DNA of 64,000 nucleotides from Clostridia bacterium (GTDB lineage: Bacteria > Bacillota > Clostridia > TANB77 > CAG-508). The position numbers and the translations under genes were made by a program. A model generated the notes under the pieces. That model made no database searches, was not told the origin of the DNA, and saw only the letters and a program-made list of their open reading frames with translations. Shown piece by piece: positions 49,801-60,603 of the stretch. The stretch covers positions 62,001 to 126,000 of the forward strand of contig JARHYK010000014.1 of NCBI GenBank assembly GCA_029258515.1, read 5' to 3'. Each line of letters starts with the position of its first letter. Position 1 is the stretch's first letter.

Positions 49801-51962
49801 CTTTTTGTAAAGTATTTTCGCTTGCATTTGGAATTACATTATATTTTTTAAATTTATCTGCTAAAATTCTTGCAAATTGATCAAGACACATACCATTATC
49901 AAACTCTTTTTCATTTTCAGTTAAAATTTCATACATAATTCTTTTAACCAATGTATTTCTATATGTTCTTTCTAGATATGATGCAAAAAAAGCAGCAGTT
50001 TGTCTTCCATCTGAAAAAGCCAAAAATTGTTTAGATATTTTTTTGCTTTCATCTTTTTCAATCTTATAATTCCCAAAAAATTCATCTTCAACGACTTCAA
50101 TTTTCTTATGCATTTCAACACTTGGTAATTCATTATATAGTGCTGTAGAAATTACTGCTGTAGCAGCTTCACTTCCTAAATAATATGGTCTTAATATAGT
50201 AGTTTTACTATTTGTACTATGACAGCATGGACATTTATGTAGAACTTTTGCTTTTTCTTTAACCTTAATTATTTTATTTATATATTTACTTCCATGACCA
50301 CATTGCAATCCATTAACCGAAGACGCCTTTTTTATCTCTCCACATTTAGCACATATTTGATAAGTATTCTCATCCTCATTATCCTCATCATCTGGATCAT
50401 AATCACCGCTAATCAAATAAACCTCTGGACTATATTCATCATTAAATTTAGATTTTTGTACTAAATGACCATCTTCAACTTGACCAGTAATAAACAAGGC
50501 ATTGCAATTACTGCAATATGAAACCTCATATACTTTATATCCAATATCACTCTCATCATATTTATTTTCTTTATATGTTTCCATTTTATTTATAAATAGC
50601 TTTTCTAAAGGTTTTAATGTAACAAAGATACCCTCTATTCCTCTAAAGAACATGTGATATTTAGCCTCAAACAATTTTTCATCATTCTTCACAGCGTTAG
50701 AAGCTACTGCAATAAAATCTGTAAAATCATCAACAGAAATATTTAATTCGTTGGCAACCATGTTTAAACTCTTTACTTGTTTATATAAAGCTTTTCTTAC
50801 TTTATAATAAAACTTATCATGTAAGACCAAATTATAAATCATTTCTTCATTTGTTTTTCCAATTAAATTATTAGATTCTAACTTTTCTTTAATTTCATTA
50901 TCTTTATTATCTCTAATTAGCTCTGCTAAATTATTATATAATTCAAAAGAAACTTCATTTAAATTTTCTGTAGTTGTATTAGGATTAGTATATGCTCTTA
51001 TAATAGAAGAATCATTAAATCTTGAATCACACAATGATTCTGCAAAATTAATAATCTCATTATTTGATTTTTCATTACCCAAAGTTGCACTAGTTAAAAT
51101 GTATTGTAAATCTTCTCTTTTTAACATAGCTTTAACTCTTTTTAGTAGTGTAGCAACTTCTATTCCATTTGCTCCACTATACGAATGTGCTTCATCCAAA
51201 ACTATATATTTCCATTTATCTGAATATTCAGATCCTAGAATAATATTATCACCTGGTCTTAATAAGATATATTCTAACATAGCATAATTCGTAATTAATA
51301 TATTAGGGGGGGTTATTCTCATTTGTTCCCTACTTATTATTTCATTTTTTCTCCAAGGATATTTATCATCTTCTATTTCAGAATATATTCTTTCTGCATC
51401 TTTTTGCTTTTCTTTTGTTTCTCCTGTGAATCTTCCAAAAGTAATAGCTTCATCCAAATCCATATCATATAATATTTCTCTTATTCTTCTAATTTGATCA
51501 TTAACTAAAGCATTCATTGGATATATTATTAAAGTTCTTACACCAGGCCCCAAAGTTCCTTTTTCTTTTTCTTCTAATAATTCATTTATTACTGGAATTA
51601 AAAAAGATTCTGTTTTTCCTGATCCTGTTCCGAGTTGTAACAATTAAGTTTTGTCCATTTTTGGCTTTTCTTATAGCTTCTTCTTGATGTTTATATAAAT
51701 TTCTATCATTAGGATGAAACTTTTTTAATTTCATCATTTCTTTAGATAAAATTCCTTCTTGAGCTAATTTCTCGATTTTTTCTCCTTTTTTATACGGATC
51801 CGACATACTTATATACGGTCCATCTGCTATTGCTTTTTTCTTTTCCAATTCTTTTTTTAATTGTTCATTATATTTTTCATTATTTGTATTAAATCTAGTT
51901 AATAAATATCTTCTATAAAATTCAGTTATTTTTCTTGAACTTTCTGATGGTCTAAAAATCAT
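46883..51962 (-). pseudogene. DEAD/DEAH helicase with DUF1998, broken by a one-base insertion in Walker A
   Basis: From the ATG at 51962 the frame gives 110 normal residues ending LYKHQEEAIRKAKNGQ (Q motif) and NLIVTT, then continues out of frame to a stop at 51582. In the other frame GTGSGKTESFLIP follows at once and runs 1,580 residues. One extra C at about 51631 explains it. The whole protein would have about 1,690 residues: Walker A TGTGSGKT, DEAHSYSG, motif VI YVQRAGRAGRS, a zinc-Cys region (CPCCHS, CGEIKKA), and a C-terminal DUF1998 with NTPGGAGY and CTCGG...CYSCLCNYY. DruE of Druantia, DrmA/DrmB of DISARM and MrfA share these parts. If the insertion is real the helicase is dead unless read by frameshifting. 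Confidence 0.8.
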
Positions 51963-51965
51963 ATT

Positions 51966-54881
51966 TTATCTCCTCCTATGTTTTATTTCTGCTTCATATT
52001 GAGTAATTCCTTTTTCTAAACTTATTACATTATTTGACGTTAATACTTCTAATATCTTATTATCATTTTCTACGATCTTATTACTTTTTTTATTGTAATA
52101 TAATTCATACCATTCTTCATCTAATTTTGAATAATTTTCTAAAGAAAATATAATTTTATTTTCTTTTAACTTCTTAATGTCCATAATTCTAACATTTCCA
52201 ATATATCTTTTACTTTTTTCTGATAAATCATTTAAATTATTATATTTTGCATAATATTCATACTCATATAATTTTCCAATAAAATTTTTTTCATCATCTA
52301 TTGATTCAACTTCTATTTTATACTTAAAATTTTTATTAATTTCTAGTAAAGTATCGTTAAACTTAATTTCTTCAATCAATAATTTATTTCCTATTATATT
52401 AATATAATTATAGTTATTTTTATCTGATACATAACTTATTATTCCTTGTTTTCTTCTCGGTAGTGTTATCACATTTCTATTTAATCCAAATTTATCATTT
52501 TCTTCTATTGTTGGAATTATATTATAATACACTTCTCGTTTAATTTCTGGTAAATAATTTATTCCTGGTTTTAATTCTTCATGAACTACTATATGCTTAT
52601 GTGAAATGTATTCATCAATTGAATAAAAAATTTTAACTCCTTCCTCTTCTTTAAATTCAACATTAAAGCATGGTATATTATTATAATATTCAAATTCAAA
52701 ATATGGACTAATTCTTATACTTTTTTTAACTTTGAATATTTCTAACCATCTTGCTCTATTATCTGTATATTTAATATACAAACAATTCCACTGATTATCA
52801 CTACTTTTAATATCAGAAATTAATGATGTAATATTTATTCTATAAAAATTTTCTTTTATTTCTTCTCCCCATACTATTTTATTAAAATCTATATTGCTAT
52901 AAATACCTAATTTTTGAGCTCCTGGAAATTTTATATATAATAATTGTTCCAGTTTGCTATACCAAATTTCATCAAATTTTCCATATTTAAGATTTTTCTC
53001 AGAAAATCCATATAACATCATTTTTATTGGAACTTCTATATAAAATGTTTTTTCAGATAAATTTAATTTAGCATTAATTAATTTATAATTACTATCAAGA
53101 TCTATTTCATAATAGTAGTTATTTCTATAATCATTTATATATACAAGTTTGCATTCATTATCAATTATTTTTAAATCTAAACCTTCTGTTTTCATAGTTA
53201 ATTTTGCTATTTCTTCATCAATATATCTGGGTTTATCAAACAAAAAATATACATGACATAATAACAAATAATTTGCTATCTTTTTGTTGCTTTCACCTGC
53301 TAAATTTAATTCAACATTATAGTATCCTGTCTTTAATTCAAGTATTCTATTTAAATCTGCCGAAACTATTATTTGAGAATTATTTATTGGTGATTCATAT
53401 ATTGCTATACTACTATTTTTCTCAACAGAATAATTTTTATTATTTATCTGAATTGTTGCACCTTCAATTTTACTTTTATCCAACTCAAAAGATATTATTG
53501 GATGTGATCTAGCAGCTATTATTTTATTTTTCTTTTCATCATACGCATTAAAAAAGTTTATTTTATAATCATATATTGGTTCTTTTGAGAATTCACCAAT
53601 ATTTGTTAACGGTTTACTATCGACATAACAAATAGAATTTTCATCAATATCTAACTTATATTGAATCCATTCATCAAACTTTTCTTTATTAATTAGAATC
53701 TTTTCTTTATCAGAAAAATCGACATTTATATCTTTTTTTACTAATAGATAATTTGTTCCGTTTTCCAATCTACTTGTCCTAATATTTTGACTATTAAAAA
53801 TAACATATCTACTTTCTGGTATAATAGTTATATTATTATCTAATGATGCTATCTCTACTTTTATCTCATCAAATGGATATCCTATTGGATATCTCAATTC
53901 TTCTGAAATATAAGTTCCCATATTTGTGCTAACTTCTAATTCTTTTTGCCTTGAAGTTCCATTAATTGTTATTTTTGCAAAAACCTTGCCATCACATTCT
54001 GTCTTTCTATATCTTCTTTTGGGAATAACTAAAGTAAATGGTGTCCTTATATATTTACTTGTATTAATTGTTAAATATGGTTTATAACTATGAAACTTTC
54101 GCTCACTTTTATTTCTACTTGTGATTTTTTTCTGATTTTCTTCTTTTTCAATCCATTTAATATAAATTTGTGAAAATCTATTATCTAAATCTTCAGGTAA
54201 TATACCATCATAAAATTTCTCATCTATAATTTTAAGTGAAGGATAAAATAGCTGATATAATATATCTCCTGAAGATTGTGCTATTACTTCTCTAGTAGAT
54301 TTAAGTAATTTATATGACTTTTTAGTTTGATTATTATCACTTGAATAAATTGTATCTATATTTTGTTTTATCGTTTTTTTTATATAATCCGATAAATCTT
54401 GTAAGGTTTCTTCAACTCCTTGTGTTATATCCCTAAACAAATTTTTTTCATAATAATCATTTAAGAAATCGTAGTACCCTTCCATATAATTATTAGTAAC
54501 AAATGCATGAGCCTTTATATTTTCTACGTATCTCATCGTACCATTAGGATTTTTTTCAAGTTCAAATAATTTATATTTTCTAATAGTTTCTATAAAAATT
54601 TTCCCTAATATTCCTTGCCTCTGTGGAGAAATATCATCAATATTTAATTTATCTTTAAGTATCTCCCAATACTTTCCATCCTGATAATCATTTATTGCTA
54701 CCTGTACTAATGCAGTTGATAAAACTAAATCTGGTCCTATTACAAGATATTTTTCATTCAAATTTATAATACTCTTAGCATAATCTATAATTTCTTTTAT
54801 TTCTCTATCAGATAATGGAATTTGTCCAATCAAATAACATTCATTTTCTTTAATTTTATTTAGCAACTCGTTATTATTCAT
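51966..54881 (-). CDS. Large protein (971 residues) of unknown function, partner of the DUF1998 helicase
   Basis: The stop at 51966 is 3 bases before the helicase start, so the two form one translational unit. The N-terminal 200 residues are helical (segments YWEILKDKLNIDDISPQRQG, FVTNNYMEGYYDFLNDYY). From about 270 on the protein is almost all beta strands, Asn/Tyr/Ile-rich, with basic RRYRK and a final KHRRR; no signal peptide, no Walker motif, no nuclease motif that I can find. I do not recognise it. DruH of type III Druantia is a large protein without known domains paired with a DUF1998 helicase, so that comparison should be made. AGGGGGC precedes the ATG. Confidence 0.7.
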   Translation of the reverse strand: MNNNELLNKIKENECYLIGQIPLSDREIKEIIDYAKSIINLNEKYLVIGPDLVLSTALVQVAINDYQDGKYWEILKDKLNIDDISPQRQGILGKIFIETIRKYKLFELEKNPNGTMRYVENIKAHAFVTNNYMEGYYDFLNDYYEKNLFRDITQGVEETLQDLSDYIKKTIKQNIDTIYSSDNNQTKKSYKLLKSTREVIAQSSGDILYQLFYPSLKIIDEKFYDGILPEDLDNRFSQIYIKWIEKEENQKKITSRNKSERKFHSYKPYLTINTSKYIRTPFTLVIPKRRYRKTECDGKVFAKITINGTSRQKELEVSTNMGTYISEELRYPIGYPFDEIKVEIASLDNNITIIPESRYVIFNSQNIRTSRLENGTNYLLVKKDINVDFSDKEKILINKEKFDEWIQYKLDIDENSICYVDSKPLTNIGEFSKEPIYDYKINFFNAYDEKKNKIIAARSHPIISFELDKSKIEGATIQINNKNYSVEKNSSIAIYESPINNSQIIVSADLNRILELKTGYYNVELNLAGESNKKIANYLLLCHVYFLFDKPRYIDEEIAKLTMKTEGLDLKIIDNECKLVYINDYRNNYYYEIDLDSNYKLINAKLNLSEKTFYIEVPIKMMLYGFSEKNLKYGKFDEIWYSKLEQLLYIKFPGAQKLGIYSNIDFNKIVWGEEIKENFYRINITSLISDIKSSDNQWNCLYIKYTDNRARWLEIFKVKKSIRISPYFEFEYYNNIPCFNVEFKEEEGVKIFYSIDEYISHKHIVVHEELKPGINYLPEIKREVYYNIIPTIEENDKFGLNRNVITLPRRKQGIISYVSDKNNYNYINIIGNKLLIEEIKFNDTLLEINKNFKYKIEVESIDDEKNFIGKLYEYEYYAKYNNLNDLSEKSKRYIGNVRIMDIKKLKENKIIFSLENYSKLDEEWYELYYNKKSNKIVENDNKILEVLTSNNVISLEKGITQYEAEIKHRRR

Positions 54882-54957
54882 AATCGCCCCCTAATTATAT
54901 CAATATTTATGAGTTTTTATTATTTCTTATAATATTATCACTATTTTTATAAATATT

Positions 54958-55032
54958 TTGTCGAATTTTGTAATAATTTATCAAAAAAGCAAAATAATTC
55001 TGTAATGTTCACATTATTATCTTGCTTTCTTT
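54958..55032 (-). repeat. Terminator module copy B, shared with 38798-38872
   Basis: Matches copy A in 38 of 39 bases at its start and forms the same AAAGCAAG...TTTTGCTTT hairpin with T run on the minus strand, ending the GmrSD-like gene. The heptamer TGTCGAA is at 54959-54965. Confidence 0.75.
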
Positions 55033-55061
55033 AGCTTATTTAATTATTTTAATAAAATTTA

Positions 55062-57188
55062 TTATTCGCCTCTTTCAGCATTTTCCAATGATTGCTTTAT
55101 TAATCCAATTATATAATCAATATCTGCATCATTTCTAATTTTAATTTGAACATGTCCTGTTCCCCAACTTCCTACATTTGAAATATCTTCACAAATATTT
55201 CTTTCATCCAAGATGTTATCATAAGGAATATCTAATAATAAATTAATTGACCATTTATATATTATAATCTCTGCAAAATTGCTATATTCATATTTATAAG
55301 CAACATAATATTTAGTATACACTCTTTCAATATTATCATTTAATGCTAGAATTCTTTTATCTAATTCTTCATATTTTTCTTTTATTTCTTTTCTCATTTC
55401 TGGATAATGATCCATATTATCATATTTTATCTTTTCAGCTTTTATATTGTTTTTATATTTTTTAAGGATTTCTTTTGGTAATTCACATTTTTTCCAAATC
55501 TTAACTGCATCTTCTGCAAGTCTTTTACTTCTTGAAGTAATCTCATTAATATCCCATTTTGAACACATTGCAATATCATCACTTAATCTATAATTACTAT
55601 ATTTAATTCCTCCAGGTACACTCATTTTATCTTCAAAAGAATCATCCTGCATTTTAGAATTATATGGCCTATTTGAAAAAGTTAAATTCCCTACTGTATG
55701 TACATATTTTTTCTGTAATTCTTGCCAATTTTCTCCTAATATGTCTCTCCAACATTGTTTTAGATTTTTACCTTCTGGCAAAACATGCTCTATAGTTATA
55801 TCTTTATTTTCAAAACTCATTTTATCTTTATCATGAGCATAGTTTTCTAGTTTGATTAAAGTATAATTTCTTAATCTTCCATTATATACATCTTTTTCAA
55901 TAAATGATTTTTTAAATTCTTCATCCTCTGGAAATTCTTTATAATCCTCTAATAAGATTAATGCTGCAAATACACTTTCTTTATAATTTTCCTTTTCAAT
56001 ATTATCTCCCAATAAAGCAAATGTCTTATTTAATGAGTTTGTAGGAATACTACATACGTATCTTCTATATACATATGAATTTACTGCTTTTACTATTTCT
56101 ATAAAGTCTTCTTTAGAAAGATTTATTGTTTTATCTTCTGTTGCTTCTTCATAATCATTATACACTTGAATTAAGAATGGATTGGCAACTTCTACTCTTT
56201 GCATTTTTAATTCTTTCCATAATTCATTTAATTCAACATCTTGGTCATTACATCTATATATTCTTGCATAATATTTAGCATATTTTCTTAAATCTTCTAA
56301 TGCTTCTTCTTTACTCTTTCCACTATCTTCATAATATGATTTATATTCTTCATATCCTGAATCAAGTCTTATTGTTGTTCTTCTTTATTTAATCATTAAA
56401 TAATCTCTAATGAAATAATCAAATTTTTCTTTATATGCTTCAACACCAAAATCTAATTCTATTGGTCTCCAATATTTTTTATAAACTTCTTCTTGTTCTT
56501 TAAAATTTAAATCTAATAATAAATAATTTCTTAATAAATCACCTTGTGTAAGTTTTAATCCAGTTGAATTCATACTTTCAAATATTAATTGTGGATTATC
56601 AGAATCAGAACTTAAACCAATATACACTAAATCTAATTTCTGTAATCCTATATATGCACATTTTAATATTTCTTCATCGCCTTCTAGTAATGACATAAAT
56701 AAATTAAAAGCGTCCATTACAGGTTTTGATGCATTTTTCAATTCATTTTCAGTTCCATTAACTAAATCTAAATATGTTTCTTTATCTTGGTTAATAGGCA
56801 ATAATTTATATCTTTCTTCATTTTTACCATCTTCATTTATTAAATAATTTTTTCTAATAGCAACAGCTACATTTTCTTGTCCAATTTTCTCATATGTTCT
56901 TGCTATTGCAATCATTAATAAAGACAATGTTGTAATTCTTTGTTGCCCATCAATAATTATTTCTTGTTTAATTTGGCCTGGTAAATCAATTTCTTCTGTT
57001 TTAAAGCAAACAGCAGATCCTATAAAATGTCTATCAGTATTTTTTCTTTTACTTATTTTTATAATATCTTCCCACAATACTTGACATTGCTTTTCTCCCC
57101 AACTATATGTTCTTTGATATATTGGCACTATGTATTGATTAAATTGACTTTCCATTAATTTCAAAAAATTAGTTTCTTTTGCTCTCAT
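55062..57188 (-). pseudogene. GmrSD-like DUF262/DUF1524 protein, split by an in-frame stop
   Basis: The first 267 residues (56385-57188) are a DUF262 domain: VPIYQRTYSW, then IIDGQQRITTLSLLM near residue 75-95 as the ParB/Srx-like nucleotide-binding block. A single TAA at about 56385 stops it; the same frame continues (TTIRLDSGYEEYKSYYED) to the second part with the HNH-type DUF1524 near IEHVLPE and VGNLTFSNRPYNSK. The two open frames are in phase (difference 984 bases). Repaired, it would be 708 residues, normal for type IV restriction enzymes of the GmrSD group that attack modified DNA. It follows hsdR by 85 bases, as in many type I loci. Confidence 0.85.
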
Positions 57189-57273
57189 AATTTACCACCT
57201 TTATTTTAAAATAATTTCTTTTATCATATGTTAAATTTCAAATCTTAATATACTCACATTAATTAATATTTTA

Positions 57274-60200
57274 CTAATTATATTTTTCAAAATTTTCAGC
57301 TTGTTCCATTACTTTGCTAAATACTTCTGGACTATATTCTGGTGGATACCCATTCTTTATTAAACAAATCTTTATATCAAATTTAAGTTGATTTCTTACA
57401 TTTTGATTATTAATCCAATCTGCATATGAAGATTTTTCATCTATAATCTTTTTAATTTTCTTTGCTAAATTTTTACATTTATTATTAAGAATTATTCCAC
57501 CAACAAATTTATCTTCTCCATATTCAAAATTAAATTTATCTCTTAAATTTAAAAGGATATCATAAAATGCTTTTTCCTCAAAAGTCAAATCAATTTTGCG
57601 GAAACTTTTTCTATCAGCATTCATATCTTTTAAAATTCTCAATACTTGTGCTGTTGCATTTTTTATAATTTCTTCAGTTGTTTCTTCGTGTGTTACATTA
57701 GCTTCATCTTCTGTTAAATTTTTTCTACGTTCATGATATAGTTTTATTGTTTCATCTAACATTTCTTGAAACTTTTTACCAGCTAATTGATTTACTTTTT
57801 GATATTCAGCTATTTGCTTTTTTAACATTTTAACAAGCAATTCTAGTTTTGAAGCTGGCATTTTAACGTCAATAAGATTATTATAATATTCTGGACTAAA
57901 AATATCTTCTTCTCCAAAATCTAAAATACTTTCAACTTTATTATATTTTAACGCTTCTTCAACCATTTTTGATACGTTTTTATTCATTGTGTCCACATCA
58001 ACATGACTCGTTCCTGTCATTTTTCTTACAAATCCTGCTATTGCCATAAAACATTGTGCTAAAGCAGATTCTTCTTCATTTAAAACTCCTGATGGCTGTG
58101 ATATATCATAAGCTGCTCTCATCCTTCTTGTTATTTTCAAAAAATATGTTTTAAAACTAACTTTATTCGTTTTTTTACCATTATCAGATATAAGATTCAA
58201 CTCTTCACTAGAAGCAAAAACATATTCTGCCGCTTTTGAAAGAGCAATATATCTATCTGCTGGATTAGCATCTGGATTTAAAAAAGGACTTAAATCAAAT
58301 CCAATAAATAAACTTTTTAAAATTCCTAAATGTTCTCTAAAAATATTTGTTGCTTGATTTACATCATCATCTGAAGGAGCTATTGAACTATCTCCACCAT
58401 ATAACGACATAGCTTTTCTCATATTATCTCTTATTCCTATATAATCAACTATTAGCCCATATTCTTTACCTGGATATTTTCTGTTTACTCTACTTATTGT
58501 TTGAATTAATAAATGCTTTTGCAATGGTTTATCATTATACATATATGTTAATGTTGGAACATCAAATCCTGTAATCCACATATCAACAACAATAACAATT
58601 CTAAAATTAGATTTATCTTCCTTAAATGCAGAATCTAATTTTTCTGATCTCTTATCATTAGCAGTGCCTCCTAAATAATTATACATTTCTGTAGGATCAT
58701 TACTTCCAACACTTGATACCATAGCAATAAATGGCATAGGTTTTAATTTTTTTAATTCTTCTTCAGATATTTCAGTACCAGAAGGAGTTTTCTTTTCCTC
58801 AAACCATTCTGGATAATGTTCTTTAAACTTTTGCAATAAAGAATAAGCTATTGTTCTATTTGAACAAACTATCATTGCTTTTTGAATTCTATCTGGATCT
58901 TTTTCACAAGATGATACATAATGATTATGAATATCTACTGCAAGTCTATCTAATCTAGAAGGTTCACCTAATATTACATCCATTGAACTCATAGCTCTTT
59001 TACTTTTTTCAATTTCTTCAATTGACGCTCCTTCATCTGCACATATTTTATAATAATTTTCTATTTCTTCAGCTTTTCTTTCATCTAATAATACCTTCGC
59101 TATTCTTGGATGATATTTTATAGGAACAGTTAAACCATCTGCAACCGATTGATCCATAGTATATCTATCTATTTCATCACCAAACGTTTGATATGTTTCT
59201 GCTATAGGTGTCCCTGTAAATCCCACAAATGTTGCATTTGGAAAAGCTTCTCTTAATACTTTAGCATATGGTTTTGAAATCATTGCTTTCATATTTTCAT
59301 CAGCATCTTTACTAAATTGAATTTTTTTAGAATGATCTAATTGTGTTCTATGTGCTTCATCAGAAAAACAAATAATATTTGATCTGTCATTAATTAAACC
59401 AATTTTATCATCTTTCCTATCGCAAAATTTTTGAATTGTACAAATATAAAATCCACCACTTTGTCTTAATCCTAATTCTTGTCTTAAATCATTTCTACTA
59501 CTTGTAACGTTAACTTCCCCTAAATTTAGAAATTCTTTACTCTTAGTAAATAATTTAGAACTTTGCTCTTGTAATTCATTTCTATCTACTATCATTACAA
59601 TAGTTGTCGAACCCATTTCTGGAATATCTGTGCATCTTAATGATAATTGTCGAGCAAGAAAAGCCATAGTATATGTTTTACCACATCCAGTTGCTCCAAA
59701 ATATGTACCACCTTTTCCAGTTTTTTCTTTTACTGATTTAATAATACTTTCTTTTAATAATCTTGAAGCAAAAAATTGAGGATATCTACATACTATTTCA
59801 ATTTCATCCTTATCATATTCAGAATCTTGAAAATAAATATAATCCCTAAATATTTCCAAAAACCTTTTAGGCGAAAAAACACCTTTTATCATATTAATTG
59901 TTTCTTCAAAAGGTAGTGTTGACAATTTATCATCTGAATTTACTCTTCTCCATGCATAAAAATGTTCATATGGAGCTTTAACTGTACCTAAACGAGTTTT
60001 AACTCCATCAGAAATACACGCTAATGGGCAATAATGTAATAAATCAGGAATATCTCTCCAATATCTAATATTTATTTGTTCCCAAGCATCATGTATTGTA
60101 GCATTATAATCTGCAGGATTCTTTAATTCCATAATGCAAACAGGTAATCCATTTATATATAATAATACATCCGGTCTTCTATTTTCTTTTTTTCCATTAT

Positions 60201-60600
60201 TAGTATAATCTATCAAAAGTTGATTAACTACCTTATAAATATTATTCTCTAATATTTCATAATCAATTAAGTCTAATATTACTACTTCACCTGAATCTAA
60301 TTTAAATTGATATCCATCAACCATCCATTTATAAACTTTATGTAATGTTGCAAAATCTGTTTCAGCACCAACTAATTTAATATTATCAATAATCCTTTTT
60401 CTTTCTTCTTCATTTAAATATGGATACTTATTACCTAAATATTCATTTAAATCCTGTATATTTAAAACATCTCTTTTAGTTTCTCTAGGAAACTTTTTAC
60501 CATATAAATAAGTCCAGCCCTCGTTTTCTAAAAAAGAAATTAAAGCATTTTCATAATCCGATTCACAATAATGACCATTATATTCTTTAAACTCATCCAT
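57274..60600 (-). CDS. hsdR: Type I restriction enzyme, R subunit (HsdR)
   Basis: 1,108 residues. N-terminal nuclease domain with RRPDVLLYINGLPVCIMELK (D...ELK, residues about 140-162), then SF2 motor: GATGCGKTYTMAFLAR (Walker A), ICFSDEAHRTQ (DEAH), VGFTGTPI, ITGFDVPTL and QTISRVNRKYPGK (motif VI), and a long helical C-terminal domain for contact with the methylase. It translocates DNA and cuts it when the HsdS target is unmethylated. Intact. It begins three bases after hsdS. Confidence 0.95.
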   Translation of the reverse strand: MDEFKEYNGHYCESDYENALISFLENEGWTYLYGKKFPRETKRDVLNIQDLNEYLGNKYPYLNEEERKRIIDNIKLVGAETDFATLHKVYKWMVDGYQFKLDSGEVVILDLIDYEILENNIYKVVNQLLIDYTNNGKKENRRPDVLLYINGLPVCIMELKNPADYNATIHDAWEQINIRYWRDIPDLLHYCPLACISDGVKTRLGTVKAPYEHFYAWRRVNSDDKLSTLPFEETINMIKGVFSPKRFLEIFRDYIYFQDSEYDKDEIEIVCRYPQFFASRLLKESIIKSVKEKTGKGGTYFGATGCGKTYTMAFLARQLSLRCTDIPEMGSTTIVMIVDRNELQEQSSKLFTKSKEFLNLGEVNVTSSRNDLRQELGLRQSGGFYICTIQKFCDRKDDKIGLINDRSNIICFSDEAHRTQLDHSKKIQFSKDADENMKAMISKPYAKVLREAFPNATFVGFTGTPIAETYQTFGDEIDRYTMDQSVADGLTVPIKYHPRIAKVLLDERKAEEIENYYKICADEGASIEEIEKSKRAMSSMDVILGEPSRLDRLAVDIHNHYVSSCEKDPDRIQKAMIVCSNRTIAYSLLQKFKEHYPEWFEEKKTPSGTEISEEELKKLKPMPFIAMVSSVGSNDPTEMYNYLGGTANDKRSEKLDSAFKEDKSNFRIVIVVDMWITGFDVPTLTYMYNDKPLQKHLLIQTISRVNRKYPGKEYGLIVDYIGIRDNMRKAMSLYGGDSSIAPSDDDVNQATNIFREHLGILKSLFIGFDLSPFLNPDANPADRYIALSKAAEYVFASSEELNLISDNGKKTNKVSFKTYFLKITRRMRAAYDISQPSGVLNEEESALAQCFMAIAGFVRKMTGTSHVDVDTMNKNVSKMVEEALKYNKVESILDFGEEDIFSPEYYNNLIDVKMPASKLELLVKMLKKQIAEYQKVNQLAGKKFQEMLDETIKLYHERRKNLTEDEANVTHEETTEEIIKNATAQVLRILKDMNADRKSFRKIDLTFEEKAFYDILLNLRDKFNFEYGEDKFVGGIILNNKCKNLAKKIKKIIDEKSSYADWINNQNVRNQLKFDIKICLIKNGYPPEYSPEVFSKVMEQAENFEKYN

Positions 60601-60603
60601 ATA

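Noticed and set aside
46883-54881. Calling the locus DISARM
   Set aside because: No PLD-domain DrmC, no DNA methylase next to it and no separate DrmA/DrmB; helicase and DUF1998 are one protein.
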